This document shows positions 1-9,661 of a DNA stretch of 64,000 nt, in pieces. The stretch's first letter is position 1; each line of letters begins with the position of its first letter. The notes beneath the pieces are model-generated. The model had not been told where the DNA came from and ran no database searches. It saw only the letters and a list, made by a program, of their open reading frames with translations. Position numbers and translations under genes: made by a program. The DNA comes from Vibrio amylolyticus (GTDB lineage Bacteria; Pseudomonadota; Gammaproteobacteria; Enterobacterales; Vibrionaceae), in the NCBI RefSeq assembly GCF_023145695.1, contig NZ_JAJHVV010000002.1:372001-436000 (forward strand), written 5' to 3'.

Positions 1-1
1 G

Positions 2-2848
2 CCATCATGGTTAAAAGCTATTTCTGATTGGGCGCAGCAGCCATCAACCAATTATGACTACCCCGAAAAATTGGAGCGTTTTGCACAAAACGTATTAATT
101 GAAAAAACGCCCAAAGGCAATGCACCACAGCATGCGGTTTTTGAGGCGGTTGAAGCGTTTCTCGCAACGCCTGCGAACCTGAAAGCACCGCTAATGGCAC
201 ATGCGATTGAGCAGTGTCGCGAACAGTTGGCTTTGGCGAAAAAGCAGAAACAGTGGCTCTCGTTTGATGACCTGTTAACGCAGCTTTCCGCCGCAATTGA
301 TATGGATGAGGAAGCGCTACTGACTGAGCGCATCCGTACGCTCTATCCCGTTGCGATGATTGATGAATTCCAAGATACCGATCCGCTTCAATACAATATT
401 TTTAGTCGTATCTATCTTAATAACCCAGAGTGTGGGTTCTTTATGATTGGCGATCCTAAGCAGGCGATCTATGGCTTCCGTGGTGCTGATATTTTTACCT
501 ATATTAAAGCAAGAAATCAGGTCAGTGCTCACTACACGTTAGGAACCAACTGGCGCTCAAGTGCCAATATGGTGTTAGCGGTCAATCAGCTGTTTGAGTC
601 ATCTTCAAGCCCTTTCATTTACGATGACGATATCCCTTTCTTACCAGTGAACTACAGCCCTGTAGCCGATAAAAAACAGTGGCGATTGAATGGCGACGTT
701 CAACCTGCCATGACTTACTGGCTGCAAGAGGCCGAAGATAAGCCACGAACCAAAGGCGAGTACCTTGATGAAATGGCACTGGCGACAGCGAGTCAAATTC
801 AAACCATATTAACGGCTGCGCAAAGTGATCTCGCGTATTTTGAAACGACTTCAGGCAGCGATAAGGAAAGGAAAAAAGAGACGGTTCAAGCGGGCGATAT
901 CGCTGTATTGGTGAGAACCGGTAATGAAGGACGAATGATCAAACAAGCGCTTGCGGACAAAGGAATAGCCAGTGTTTACCTATCGAACCGAGACAGTGTG
1001 TTTACCAGTTCGGTAGCCCAAGATATTCAACGCTTGCTGCAAGCGACATTAACGCCTGAAAATGATCGCGCTTTGCGTGCGTGTTTAGCGTCTGAGCTTT
1101 TTGCTCTGAACGCCGCTCAGTTAGATGCGCTAAATAACGATGAAATTATTTGGGATAGTGCGGTTAACGAGTTTAAAGAGTATCGAAAACTGTGGCTGCA
1201 ACGTGGTGTATTACCCATGCTACGTTCGGTCATGAGTAAGCGACATATCGCGGAGAGGTTACTCGAAGAGGAGAGTGGTGAGCGTTCACTTACCGACTTG
1301 ATGCACATAGGTGAGCTGCTTCAACAAGCGAGACAAGAGCTCGATAGTGATCATGGGCTACTACGTTGGTTAGCGGAAACCATCAGCCAAGCTGAGCAAG
1401 GGCTTGGTGGAAGTGATGATCAAATTCAACGCCTAGAGTCTGAACGAAACTTGGTTCAAATTGTCACGATTCATAAATCCAAAGGCCTTGAATACGATCT
1501 AGTGTTCTTGCCATTTGTGATCAGCTATCGAGAGGCGAGTGAAGGCAAGTATTACGATGAAAATAGCGATCAAACCATACTCGACATTACCAATAGTGGC
1601 GCAGCGTTAGAACAAGCGGATAAAGAGCGATTAGCCGAAGATCTTCGGCTTATTTATGTGGCTTTAACTCGCGCTGTTTATGGCTGTTTTATCGGTACAT
1701 CTCCAATCCGTAATGGGCGCTCGACTAAAGAGCCGACAGGGGTCGATAAAAGCGCATTAGGTTATCTATTACAAAATGGTCAATCTGGAACGATTTCCGA
1801 TTTATCGTTCTCTATTGATAAACAAGCGAAAGCACTGCCTGCGATTGCTTTCTCTGAGCCGCCTGCTGAGCGAGATGACATCTATAAGGCCGTTGAAGTA
1901 CAACCAGAAGCATTAACGGCGAAAGAGCTTGTATGCTCGATTGACCGGTCATGGCGGGTGACGAGTTATTCTGGTTTAGTTAAGCAAAGTGGTCATCACT
2001 CTCAGTATGATGCGAGCATCGAAATTCAAGGATTCGATATTGATTCTGTTGAAGAGCATACTGAGGAAGAGATGGTGGAGCCTGAGCACTCGATATTTAC
2101 GTTCCCACGTGGTGCTCGCCCCGGTACATTCCTTCACACCTTGTTTGAAGAGATTGAGTTTACGTGTGCTGCCACAGAAGAGAGTAATCAAGCGATCATT
2201 ATTGATCTGATGGAAAAAGAGCAGCTTGAAATGCACTGGTTACCGATTCTACAGGTGCTTGTTGATACCGTTTTAAGCACGCCACTTGATGGTAGTCGCT
2301 TACTGTTAAATCAAACCAAACCTTCACAGCGTTTAGTTGAAATGGAATTTCTGTTACCCATCGAAGTATTGACGGCTAATGGTCTCAATCAAACCATTGC
2401 TCAACATGATGAACTGTCTGCCAAAGCGGGTACATTGGGATTCCAAACGGTGAAGGGCATGTTAAAAGGCTTTATCGATTTGGTGTTCGAGTATCAAGGT
2501 AAGTACTACGTGTTAGATTGGAAATCGAACCATCTAGGAGATGATGTCACTTGCTACCATGGCGAAGCCCTGAAAGGCGCTATGGCCAGTCATCGTTACG
2601 ATCTACAATATCAAATTTATGCGTTAGCTCTGCATCGATTCTTACGTAGCCGAATGGCGAATTACGACTACGACTCGCACTTTGGTGGGGTCTATTATCT
2701 GTTCCTAAGAGGCATGGATGGTCAGTCGGAACATGGGATCTTCTCAGCCAAACCAAGCCAAGAATTTCTAAACGACATGGATAAGCTTATTGATGGTCAT
2801 GCGCCTTCAGTTGGGCTCGCAAACGATCAAATGGAGCTCGGCTTTTAA
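2..2848 (+). CDS. recB: RecB, exodeoxyribonuclease V beta subunit (5' end outside window)
   Basis: RecB is the 3'-5' helicase and nuclease subunit of RecBCD, which processes double-strand breaks and loads RecA at Chi. The reading frame is open from the first bases, so the N-terminus (about 230-260 residues, including the Walker A site) lies upstream of the window. Visible UvrD-type motifs are DEFQDTD (motif II), GDPKQAIYGFRGAD (III), TIHKSKGLEYD and YVALTRA (VI). The C-terminal nuclease domain carries GFIDLVFEY and VLDWKSNHLG, the Asp and Asp-x-Lys metal-binding signature of RecB nuclease. The stop overlaps the recD start by one base, so the two are translationally coupled. Confidence 0.97.
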   Translation, partial: PSWLKAISDWAQQPSTNYDYPEKLERFAQNVLIEKTPKGNAPQHAVFEAVEAFLATPANLKAPLMAHAIEQCREQLALAKKQKQWLSFDDLLTQLSAAIDMDEEALLTERIRTLYPVAMIDEFQDTDPLQYNIFSRIYLNNPECGFFMIGDPKQAIYGFRGADIFTYIKARNQVSAHYTLGTNWRSSANMVLAVNQLFESSSSPFIYDDDIPFLPVNYSPVADKKQWRLNGDVQPAMTYWLQEAEDKPRTKGEYLDEMALATASQIQTILTAAQSDLAYFETTSGSDKERKKETVQAGDIAVLVRTGNEGRMIKQALADKGIASVYLSNRDSVFTSSVAQDIQRLLQATLTPENDRALRACLASELFALNAAQLDALNNDEIIWDSAVNEFKEYRKLWLQRGVLPMLRSVMSKRHIAERLLEEESGERSLTDLMHIGELLQQARQELDSDHGLLRWLAETISQAEQGLGGSDDQIQRLESERNLVQIVTIHKSKGLEYDLVFLPFVISYREASEGKYYDENSDQTILDITNSGAALEQADKERLAEDLRLIYVALTRAVYGCFIGTSPIRNGRSTKEPTGVDKSALGYLLQNGQSGTISDLSFSIDKQAKALPAIAFSEPPAERDDIYKAVEVQPEALTAKELVCSIDRSWRVTSYSGLVKQSGHHSQYDASIEIQGFDIDSVEEHTEEEMVEPEHSIFTFPRGARPGTFLHTLFEEIEFTCAATEESNQAIIIDLMEKEQLEMHWLPILQVLVDTVLSTPLDGSRLLLNQTKPSQRLVEMEFLLPIEVLTANGLNQTIAQHDELSAKAGTLGFQTVKGMLKGFIDLVFEYQGKYYVLDWKSNHLGDDVTCYHGEALKGAMASHRYDLQYQIYALALHRFLRSRMANYDYDSHFGGVYYLFLRGMDGQSEHGIFSAKPSQEFLNDMDKLIDGHAPSVGLANDQMELGF

Positions 2849-5013
2849 TGACTACTTCGCTTTTAGATACCTTAAAAACATTAGCGTCAAAAGGCGCTAT
2901 TCGTCAGTTAGACTTTCAATTTGCGCACTTTATAGCGTCACAAGAACTCTCTTTCCCACAAGAGGTGGGGTTTCTTGCTGGATTAGTTAGCCATGAATTG
3001 AGTAAAGGGAATATCTGTCTTGATACGACTGAATCAAACGCTACTGATACCGCCAATCAGCCGCTATCTGTCAATGAATGGGCCACTCAGTTCGGCTTGT
3101 ATGGTGAGGCTGCGGCGGAGCTAACAGCCCGGTTATCGAGTGTTGATTGGCTAGCGTGTATTCATCAATCGAACATGATCGGTGATAACGGTGAAGCAAT
3201 TCCCATGATGTTCGATGGTCGTCGCCTATACTTGCATCGCTATTGGCAATATGAAATAGGGCTTTCCGCTAAGTTATCGAGCTTTGGGTCACCAATGATC
3301 TTAAAGCCTACAGAGATCCAAAACCTCTCCGAACTGTTAGATCGTCTTTTTCAACGTAGCTACCATTATCTGTTTAACGCGTTAAAGAGTGATGTTGTAG
3401 CGACTTCAACTCAAGTACAGCGTCAGCAGCTAGTTTGTGATTATTTGGACATTGTTGATAGCACTCAGTTATTGTGGAATGAGATTGATGATCTGCTGCT
3501 TACTTCAAATAAGAGTGAAGATTTAACTAAGCTTGATAGCCTTGTTCCTCTGAGCGTGTGTGTCAATTGGCAAAAAGTGGCGGCGGCCGTGGCATTAACT
3601 CGTCGGTTTGCGGTGATATCTGGTGGACCAGGAACGGGTAAAACGACCACGGTGACAAAACTGCTTGCGGCTTTAATATCTCAATCTGAACAAGAGGGAG
3701 CAGCACCAACCATACGCCTAGTTGCGCCAACAGGAAAAGCGGCAGCAAGATTAACGGAATCTATTGGTCAAGCGATTACCGAGCTTGCGGTTTCCCCTGA
3801 TCTAAAAGCTCAAATACCGACACAAGCTAGCACGATTCACCGTCTACTTGGGGCGTTACCTAATAGTGCTGAGTTTCGTCATAACAAAGCCAACCCGCTT
3901 CATTTAGATATTCTGGTTATCGATGAAGCCTCAATGGTTGACCTACCGATGATGTACAAAGTGGTTAACGCATTACCTGATCATGCCCGCTTGATTTTAT
4001 TGGGAGATAAAGACCAGCTCGCTTCAGTAGAGGCGGGATCGGTGCTCGGTGATATCTGCTCTTTTCAACAGTATGGATACAGTGACTCCCAAACCGCATT
4101 ACTCCAACAGCTAACGCACTTCCATCACTTTGATGTTGGGGATTCCGCTTTAAAAGGGGCACGTGCTCAAACACAGAGTATGAATAGCCATGTGATCAGT
4201 GACAGCCTTTGTATGCTGCAAAAAAGTTACCGCTTTGACGCTCGGTCAGGAATAGGACAGCTTGCTAAGGCGATTAACTCTGGCAATCCAAATCAAGTCG
4301 AAGGGGTATTAGCACAAGGGTTTAGTGATATTGATGCGTGCTCTCTAAACAGTGATAACTACAATCAAATGCTCAAAACCCTGGTTGAACAGTATGGGCT
4401 CTATTTACAAACAACAGAAAGACCAAGGCAAGATGGGGAATGCTCAGTTGAAGAGCAGTTTAATCGTGCTCAGTCGGCACTTAAGCAGTTTGCTCAATGT
4501 CGCCTTCTATGCGCCATACGTGAAGGCGACTTTGGTGTGTCAGGGCTTAATCAACGAATTGAACGCGCATTGACGACCCAACGTTTGATACGCCCAAATG
4601 ATGAGCTTTGGTATCACGGTCGTCCTGTGATGGTGAGCCAAAATGATCATGGCCTTGGTTTATACAATGGTGACATTGGAATCTGTATGCATGATTATTC
4701 GGATGATGAAGCACGGTTGAAGGTCTTTTTTGAACTGCCTGATGGCAGTGTGAAATCGGTATTACCGAGTCGAGTCCCAAGTCATGAAACGGCCTATGCA
4801 ATGACGATTCATAAGTCTCAGGGGAGTGAGTTTTCATTAACCTTAATGATTTTGCCACCGGATTTTACGCCAGTATTAACCAGAGAGCTTATATACACAG
4901 GGATTACGCGAGCCAAAAATCGTTTGTCGCTGTATGCCAATATTAATGTGTTGAAACGTGGTATACGGGTGAAAACTGAGCGTGCGAGTGGTTTGGTTGA
5001 TCGACTACGATGA
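2848..5013 (+). CDS. recD: RecD, exodeoxyribonuclease V alpha subunit
   Basis: RecD is the 5'-3' helicase of RecBCD and the SF1B motor that controls nuclease activity and Chi response. A Walker A motif GGPGTGKTT lies near residue 258, VIDEASMVD near 357, LLGDKDQLASVEAGSVLGD follows, and motifs VI (AMTIHKSQGSEF, YTGITRAKN) are near the C-terminus. At 721 residues it is longer than the 608-residue E. coli protein; the extra length lies in the N-terminal part and in an insertion around residues 400-450. It starts in the recB stop codon (TAATG). No clear hairpin terminator follows it. Confidence 0.97.
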   Translation: MTTSLLDTLKTLASKGAIRQLDFQFAHFIASQELSFPQEVGFLAGLVSHELSKGNICLDTTESNATDTANQPLSVNEWATQFGLYGEAAAELTARLSSVDWLACIHQSNMIGDNGEAIPMMFDGRRLYLHRYWQYEIGLSAKLSSFGSPMILKPTEIQNLSELLDRLFQRSYHYLFNALKSDVVATSTQVQRQQLVCDYLDIVDSTQLLWNEIDDLLLTSNKSEDLTKLDSLVPLSVCVNWQKVAAAVALTRRFAVISGGPGTGKTTTVTKLLAALISQSEQEGAAPTIRLVAPTGKAAARLTESIGQAITELAVSPDLKAQIPTQASTIHRLLGALPNSAEFRHNKANPLHLDILVIDEASMVDLPMMYKVVNALPDHARLILLGDKDQLASVEAGSVLGDICSFQQYGYSDSQTALLQQLTHFHHFDVGDSALKGARAQTQSMNSHVISDSLCMLQKSYRFDARSGIGQLAKAINSGNPNQVEGVLAQGFSDIDACSLNSDNYNQMLKTLVEQYGLYLQTTERPRQDGECSVEEQFNRAQSALKQFAQCRLLCAIREGDFGVSGLNQRIERALTTQRLIRPNDELWYHGRPVMVSQNDHGLGLYNGDIGICMHDYSDDEARLKVFFELPDGSVKSVLPSRVPSHETAYAMTIHKSQGSEFSLTLMILPPDFTPVLTRELIYTGITRAKNRLSLYANINVLKRGIRVKTERASGLVDRLR

Positions 5014-5097
5014 GCGTTTAAGAAGAGTCAGGTTACGGATTAAGTATTGGGTAAGAAGAGTAAGCAACCATCCCTGGCTACTGATTTATAGTACTGA

Positions 5098-5295
5098 TTA
5101 AGCAACAACTTTTTTGATATCAACGGCACTGCTAAAAGAGATGCTATTGATTTTATAGCGTTCTTGATAGTTCAATATAAAGGCTTTTAGCCCTTCATTA
5201 ACTGGAAAAACGCAATGCACATCTAAGCCTTCTAAAAAGTTGTTGTCAGCCATATCCCAAAAACTCTGGATAGAATTACAGATGACGGTTTTCAT
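5098..5295 (-). CDS. hypothetical small protein, no family recognised
   Basis: A 65-codon ORF lies in the 500-base gap between recD and argA. The chosen start (MKTVICNSIQSFW) is an internal ATG; the frame stays open to 5421 (107 codons), but the upstream extension runs through two palindromes and has an unlikely composition. The product is soluble, mixed alpha/beta in appearance, with no signal peptide, no membrane segment and no motif I know. The ribosome-binding site is weak (AAGAGC about 10 bases upstream). It may be a real lineage-specific gene, a gene remnant or chance. No function is proposed. Confidence 0.35.
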   Translation of the reverse strand: MKTVICNSIQSFWDMADNNFLEGLDVHCVFPVNEGLKAFILNYQERYKINSISFSSAVDIKKVVA

Positions 5296-5345
5296 CGACA
5301 ATTTGCTCTTAGTTACTTGTTTTAGTATTAAGGCATTCCATGCGG

Positions 5346-5407
5346 GCCCAACTGAGTTAGGCAAAGAGTCCAATGACCCCGAAAGGCAGCTCCTCAAGTG
5401 AGGAGCT
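5346..5407. repeat. pair of short palindromes between recD and argA
   Basis: Two inverted repeats lie 25 bases apart: 5346-5362 (arms GCC-AACT / AGTT-GGC, one unpaired position per arm) and 5388-5407 (arms AGCTCCTCA / TGAGGAGCT with a two-base centre). Neither is followed by a T run on either strand, so they are not obvious terminators. They could be a regulatory site, a REP-like element or part of the 5' region of the small minus-strand ORF. Confidence 0.5.
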
Positions 5408-5514
5408 CGAATTCTAGCCAACTTTGATGTTGAAATAAAGTAACGTTTTGTCAGGATTTAGTATGAAATCGATTACTTATTGTATTAGTATTGAGAATTA
5501 CTATGCTTCTTGTG

Positions 5515-6870
5515 TTAAACATTTAAGGTGAGAATTTTTGACCGACGCTGATAATTGTATAAGCTCTGTTTCTGCATCGGTAAAGATTCTACCCCGACTT
5601 CATAGAACCCTTGCTCTCTGAACCAGTGTAGGCTGTGAGTTGTGAGGACGAAAATCTTAGTGATTCCTTGGGTTTTAGATTGTAGCTTCATATGATCTAA
5701 CAGTAACAAACCCCGATTCCCATCTCGATATTCTGGATCGATGGCCACACAGGCCATTTCTGCCATTTGCTCATCTTTATAGGGGTAGAGCGCTGCACAA
5801 CCAATGATCAATCCATCTTTCTCGATGATTGTAAATTGGTGAATCTCTTGTTCTAGTTGCTCTCTTGAACGCCTTACTAATACACCTTGTTCTTCATGCG
5901 GACGAATAAGATCTAAGATACCACCAATATCATCAATCTTAGCAGTACGGACCTGCTCCGCACTCGCCATCACGACTTGTGTACCAATACCGTCGAGTGA
6001 AAATAGCTCTTGAATCAGTGCGCCGTCATCTTTGTAGCTGATCAAATGACTGCGAGGAACCCCTGCTCGACATGCTACCGTTGCAGCGCGCAGAAAACGC
6101 GTCGTTCCTGATGAATCGTCTTGGGTTGAATAAGCCGTGTGATCGCTACTATTTATAGCTTGCTCTCGTTCAATGAGTTTATCGACATCTTTTGGAAATA
6201 GCTCGGCAATCGCGTTGCCATTTTCATCAATAACACCTTGCTCAGAGCAGAAACCAATTAACTTATCCGCTTTGAGCTTGATGGCGACTTGGGTGGCCAC
6301 TTGCTCTGAAAGCAGATTAAAAGAATCACCAGTGACAGAGCTAGCAATAGGCCCGAGTAGCACTATAGAGTTCTGATCAAGAGCGCGATTGATTCCCTCG
6401 ATGTCTATTCGACGTATTCTGCCACTGTGGCAGTAATCGATACCATCATCTATACCTAATGGTTGAGAGACAATAAAATTGCCACTAACAACATTGAGTT
6501 GAGTACCAGCCATTGGAGTATTGTTTAGGCTCATTGAAAGTCTTGCCGTGATAGCCAGTTGAAGTTGACCTGCCGCTTGCATGACAAAATTGAGCGTCTT
6601 CTCCTCAGTGACACGAATCCCCTTGTGATAGGGTGTTTCAATATTGTTAGCGTGAAGAATCTCATTGATTTGTGGTCGGGCACCGTGAACTAACACAATC
6701 TTGACACCCAAGCTGTGAAGTAATGATAAATCACTAATTATATTGGTAAAATTTTTGTCAGCGACAGCTTCTCCACCCAACATAATCACCATGGTTTTTC
6801 CACGGTGAGCATTTACGTAGGGGGCAGACTGTCTAAATCCTTTAACTAAGGCGGTACTACGAATCTTCAA
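5515..6870 (-). CDS. argA: ArgA, N-acetylglutamate synthase
   Basis: ArgA makes N-acetylglutamate from acetyl-CoA and glutamate, the first step of arginine synthesis. The N-terminal amino-acid kinase fold (about residues 20-290; [36 protein letters not shown]) is the arginine-sensing domain and the C-terminal GNAT domain (about 305-440; [35 protein letters not shown]) is catalytic. It aligns along its full length with E. coli ArgA (443 aa; 451 here). It is transcribed alone from a promoter covered by a tandem ArgR operator (6883-6921). Confidence 0.97.
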   Translation of the reverse strand: MKIRSTALVKGFRQSAPYVNAHRGKTMVIMLGGEAVADKNFTNIISDLSLLHSLGVKIVLVHGARPQINEILHANNIETPYHKGIRVTEEKTLNFVMQAAGQLQLAITARLSMSLNNTPMAGTQLNVVSGNFIVSQPLGIDDGIDYCHSGRIRRIDIEGINRALDQNSIVLLGPIASSVTGDSFNLLSEQVATQVAIKLKADKLIGFCSEQGVIDENGNAIAELFPKDVDKLIEREQAINSSDHTAYSTQDDSSGTTRFLRAATVACRAGVPRSHLISYKDDGALIQELFSLDGIGTQVVMASAEQVRTAKIDDIGGILDLIRPHEEQGVLVRRSREQLEQEIHQFTIIEKDGLIIGCAALYPYKDEQMAEMACVAIDPEYRDGNRGLLLLDHMKLQSKTQGITKIFVLTTHSLHWFREQGFYEVGVESLPMQKQSLYNYQRRSKILTLNV

Positions 6871-6882
6871 TCTAGTAATCCG

Positions 6883-6921
6883 GTTGAATTTTTATGTAAT
6901 TATATTGCCTTTATATTCAGT
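6883..6921 (-). promoter_or_regulatory. tandem ARG boxes (ArgR operator) over the argA promoter
   Basis: Two 18-base sequences, 6883-6900 and 6904-6921, each match the ARG box core TGAAT-4-ATTCA with two mismatches (TGAATTTTTATGTA and TGCCTTTATATTCA). They are separated by exactly 3 bases, the classic spacing for ArgR hexamer binding. A TATAAT -10 hexamer on the minus strand (complement of 6899-6904) falls between and partly within the boxes, so bound ArgR would exclude polymerase. Confidence 0.75.
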
Positions 6922-7013
6922 TGTGAGCAAGTATTTAAGACAATTAATGTCATACGCTCATTTATCTGAGAGTGGTCGTTGTAAGGTTAAAGGCGAAATA
7001 TGAGCAATGAAAG

Positions 7014-7472
7014 ATGGCGAATGTAAGAAAAGCACCACAAGCAATACTAAAAAGAGAACCTCCTAAACATAACGCTAAGCAAATAAAACGGCGTAAAACG
7101 AAAGAGGTGATACTGACGTGCGTGCTTATTGCACTCTCAATAGTGACGATTTTCACGTTTACTCATTTGTTTAAAAGGATTCAATTCTCTTTGGTTGATC
7201 AGCAATCCGTTTATGGCGTGTGGGTAGAGCAAAATGTGGCGGGGTACGCGACGAGAAAGATCCATATCGGTCCTGATGGTGTTTCAGTCTCAGGACGCGT
7301 TGTCTCGACCAATTACGAATTTGATGGAAACATATTGGAGTATCAAACGGGAGAGTTGTTGTATCAATATCGAATGCTAAATGAACAGAATACTCAAATG
7401 ATTCAATTGTCGGATAGTCACTACAACCCGACCTATCATTTGGTTGAAGAGTACACCGAACGTCTACGCTAG
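7014..7472 (+). CDS. small membrane-anchored protein, probably DUF2850 family
   Basis: A 152-residue protein has a very basic N-terminus (KREPPKHNAKQIKRRKTK), one membrane segment at about residues 30-50 (VILTCVLIALSIVTIFTF), then a roughly 100-residue domain with YGVWVEQNVAGYATRKI and repeated beta-like strands. The charge pattern predicts the N-terminus inside and the domain in the periplasm. The layout and position beside argA fit the Vibrio DUF2850 family from memory; no function is known for it. It is divergent from argA across a 143-base gap. Confidence 0.8.
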   Translation: MANVRKAPQAILKREPPKHNAKQIKRRKTKEVILTCVLIALSIVTIFTFTHLFKRIQFSLVDQQSVYGVWVEQNVAGYATRKIHIGPDGVSVSGRVVSTNYEFDGNILEYQTGELLYQYRMLNEQNTQMIQLSDSHYNPTYHLVEEYTERLR

Positions 7473-7618
7473 TGCACAGCTAGTAAGGTAAGTTAACGGT
7501 GAATTAATAGAACGACATATGAATTTACCTTTTATTTGCGCTCTATTTACAGGAAGCTAATTGAGTTCTTATCAAGACTTTGTCATTCTCTAGAGACAGA
7601 AATTAAGGAATACTTCCG

Positions 7619-8722
7619 GTGCTCAAAAAAACTCTCCCTCTAATCGCTTCTGCATTGCTTTTTGGCTGTGCGCAACCCACTGAACGAGCTCAACAATACC
7701 TCGACAGTGAATTTCCAGATACGCTTAACCAAGTTACTGCTGTCGAGTCAAATACACCACGTGATTTCACTAAGTTTGCCAATCAGGCAGAACAAGTCGT
7801 GGCGAATTCACCATCAATGGCGGAACGATACGCCCCGCTTTATGAAAAGCTTAATGAATGGGCACTACAAAGTGGCGACCCGAGTGAGCTTGCAAATTAC
7901 GGAATTGAGTTTGCTCAACTAGGTGGCGGTGACGACAAAGGTAATGTGCTATTTACCGGTTACTTCTCACCGGTGATGGAGCTGCGTCATGAGGCCGATG
8001 AAACATATAAATACCCAGTTTACGGCTTACCTGAATGTGACAGTGACTGCCCAACCCGAGCGCAGATCTATGATGGGGCTCTTGAGGGGAAAGGCCTTGA
8101 ACTTGGATACGCAGCTAACCGTATAGATCCGTTCATTATGGAAGTGCAAGGCAGCGGCTTTGTTCACTTTGATGATGATGACACGTTAGAGTACTTCGCT
8201 TATGCAGGTAAAAATAATCGAGCGTACGTGAGTATTGGTCGAGTATTGATAGAGCAAGGTGAAGTACCACGCGAGCAGATGTCATTAAAGGCGATTAAAG
8301 ATTGGGTGTTGGCGAATGATGAACAGACGGTTCGAAACCTTCTAGAGCAGAACCCGTCATTTGTTTTCTTCGCACCTAAAGATGCAGCACCAGTAACAGG
8401 CACTGCAGGTATTCCTTTACAAGCAATGGCGTCCGTTGCGGGCGATCGAACGATATTTCCTATGGGAACGCCAATATTAGCTGAAGTTCCGCTGCTTAAT
8501 GCGGATGGTACTTGGAGTGGTGCGCATCAGCTTCGTTTGCTGATAGTTTTAGATACGGGGGGCGCGGTGAAAGAGAACCATTTAGACCTGTATCACGGCA
8601 TGGGCCCAAGAGCTGGAACAGAAGCAGGTCACTATAAGCATTTTGGCCGTGTTTGGAAGTTGGGTTTAGAAGGTTCTGTCACCCAAACACCTTGGGCTAT
8701 GCCTGCTGAAAATTCAGAATAG
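7619..8722 (+). CDS. mltA: MltA, membrane-bound lytic murein transglycosylase A
   Basis: MltA cleaves the MurNAc-GlcNAc bond of peptidoglycan, forming 1,6-anhydro-muropeptides at the inner face of the outer membrane. The start is GTG with AAGGAA about 9 bases upstream. The lipoprotein signal is LLFGC with the lipidated Cys at residue 17. The MltA domain (GNVLFTGYFSP, EVQGSGFV) is followed by the C-terminal 3D domain (LDTGGAVKENHLDLYHGMG), which supplies the catalytic Asp. Length 367 is usual. Its products are the substrates imported by AmpG, encoded about 6 kb away. Confidence 0.96.
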   Translation: MLKKTLPLIASALLFGCAQPTERAQQYLDSEFPDTLNQVTAVESNTPRDFTKFANQAEQVVANSPSMAERYAPLYEKLNEWALQSGDPSELANYGIEFAQLGGGDDKGNVLFTGYFSPVMELRHEADETYKYPVYGLPECDSDCPTRAQIYDGALEGKGLELGYAANRIDPFIMEVQGSGFVHFDDDDTLEYFAYAGKNNRAYVSIGRVLIEQGEVPREQMSLKAIKDWVLANDEQTVRNLLEQNPSFVFFAPKDAAPVTGTAGIPLQAMASVAGDRTIFPMGTPILAEVPLLNADGTWSGAHQLRLLIVLDTGGAVKENHLDLYHGMGPRAGTEAGHYKHFGRVWKLGLEGSVTQTPWAMPAENSE

Positions 8723-8756
8723 CGACTTGGTTTAAAACCACTAGACTTTTTAAAAT

Positions 8757-8789
8757 AGAGTGCGTATAAATCGCACTCTTTCTTTTTGT
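8757..8789 (+). terminator. Rho-independent terminator of mltA
   Basis: A perfect 8-bp stem AGAGTGCG / CGCACTCT with a 7-base loop is followed by TTCTTTTT. It overlaps the possible upstream start of the next ORF and so argues for the later tcdA start. Confidence 0.9.
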
Positions 8790-8828
8790 CACTCTGCCTT
8801 TGTGGCCCTATTATTGTGGACGTTTGAT

Positions 8829-9638
8829 ATGCGTGAACTCGACACTCCTGCTTCTGAAAATTACGACCAACGTTTTGGTGGTACTCGCCGCTTGTATGGC
8901 AACAGTGAAGTTGACATTCTTCGTGCCGCGCACGTATGTGTGATTGGTATTGGTGGTGTGGGTTCATGGGCGGTAGAAGCGCTAGCGCGTACGGGTGTAG
9001 GTGAGTTGACTCTGATTGATATGGATGACGTTTGTGTTACTAATATCAACCGTCAAATACACGCAATGAGCGGCACTGTTGGCCAAAGTAAAATTGAAGT
9101 GATGGCAGAGCGTGTTAAATTGATCAACCCTGAGTGTAAGGTCAATTTGATTGATGATTTTATCGGCCCTGATAATCAACAAGAGTATCTAAGTAAAGAG
9201 TTTGATTATGTGCTTGATGCGATTGATAGCTTAAAGGCGAAAGCTTCCCTATTGTCCTACTGCCGCAGTAATAAAATTAAAGTGATTACGATTGGTGGTG
9301 CGGGTGGGCAGATGGATCCAACTCAAATCAAAGTTGCCGATCTTACTAAGACGATTCAAGACCCACTGGCTAAGAAGCTAAAAGACACGCTTAGACGCTT
9401 GCACAATTTTCCAAAAAATCCAGCGCGTAAATTTGGTATTGAGTGTGTATTTTCAACCGAGCAACTAAAGTACCCACAAGCGGATGGCTCCGTGTGTGCG
9501 GCGAAATCGACGGCTGAAGGCCCGAAACGCATGGATTGTGCGACTGGGTTTGGCGCCGCTACAGTGGTGACCGCCACCTTTGGTTTTGTTGCGGTCTCTA
9601 AAATTGTTGAGAAGATCATAGCTAAGCACAGTAAGTAA
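8829..9638 (+). CDS. tcdA: TcdA, tRNA threonylcarbamoyladenosine dehydratase (CsdL/YgdL)
   Basis: TcdA is an E1-like enzyme that uses ATP to cyclise t6A37 of ANN-decoding tRNAs to ct6A, and it works with the CSD sulfur system. The nucleotide-binding motif GIGGVGSW is near residue 40, followed by LIDMDDVCVTNINRQ, DAIDS, TIGGAGGQMDPT and KRMDCATGFGAAT. The frame is open upstream to a GTG at 8760, but that start lies inside the mltA terminator, and MRELD at 8829 gives the family-like N-terminus (269 aa, as in E. coli). csdE follows 23 bases downstream. Confidence 0.95.
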   Translation: MRELDTPASENYDQRFGGTRRLYGNSEVDILRAAHVCVIGIGGVGSWAVEALARTGVGELTLIDMDDVCVTNINRQIHAMSGTVGQSKIEVMAERVKLINPECKVNLIDDFIGPDNQQEYLSKEFDYVLDAIDSLKAKASLLSYCRSNKIKVITIGGAGGQMDPTQIKVADLTKTIQDPLAKKLKDTLRRLHNFPKNPARKFGIECVFSTEQLKYPQADGSVCAAKSTAEGPKRMDCATGFGAATVVTATFGFVAVSKIVEKIIAKHSK

Positions 9639-9661
9639 CTACCTAATTAGACGAGTTTAAT

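Noticed and set aside
4547..4858. 103-codon minus-strand ORF inside recD
   Set aside because: It lies fully within recD on the opposite strand, with no family similarity or ribosome-binding site; a shadow of the real frame.
5346..5362. Arms fit the integron attC core consensus (RYYYAAC and GTTRRRY)
   Set aside because: Only 3 bases separate the two cores and there are no L boxes or extrahelical bases; a true attC is more than about 55 bases. It is a chance palindrome.
5401..5413. GAGCTCGAATTC looks like a cloning-vector polylinker (SacI-EcoRI)
   Set aside because: No further vector sequence flanks it and it lies in continuous native sequence, so it is coincidence.
8760..8828. N-terminal extension of tcdA from a GTG at 8760
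   Set aside because: It starts inside the mltA terminator hairpin, and family proteins begin near MRELD at 8829.
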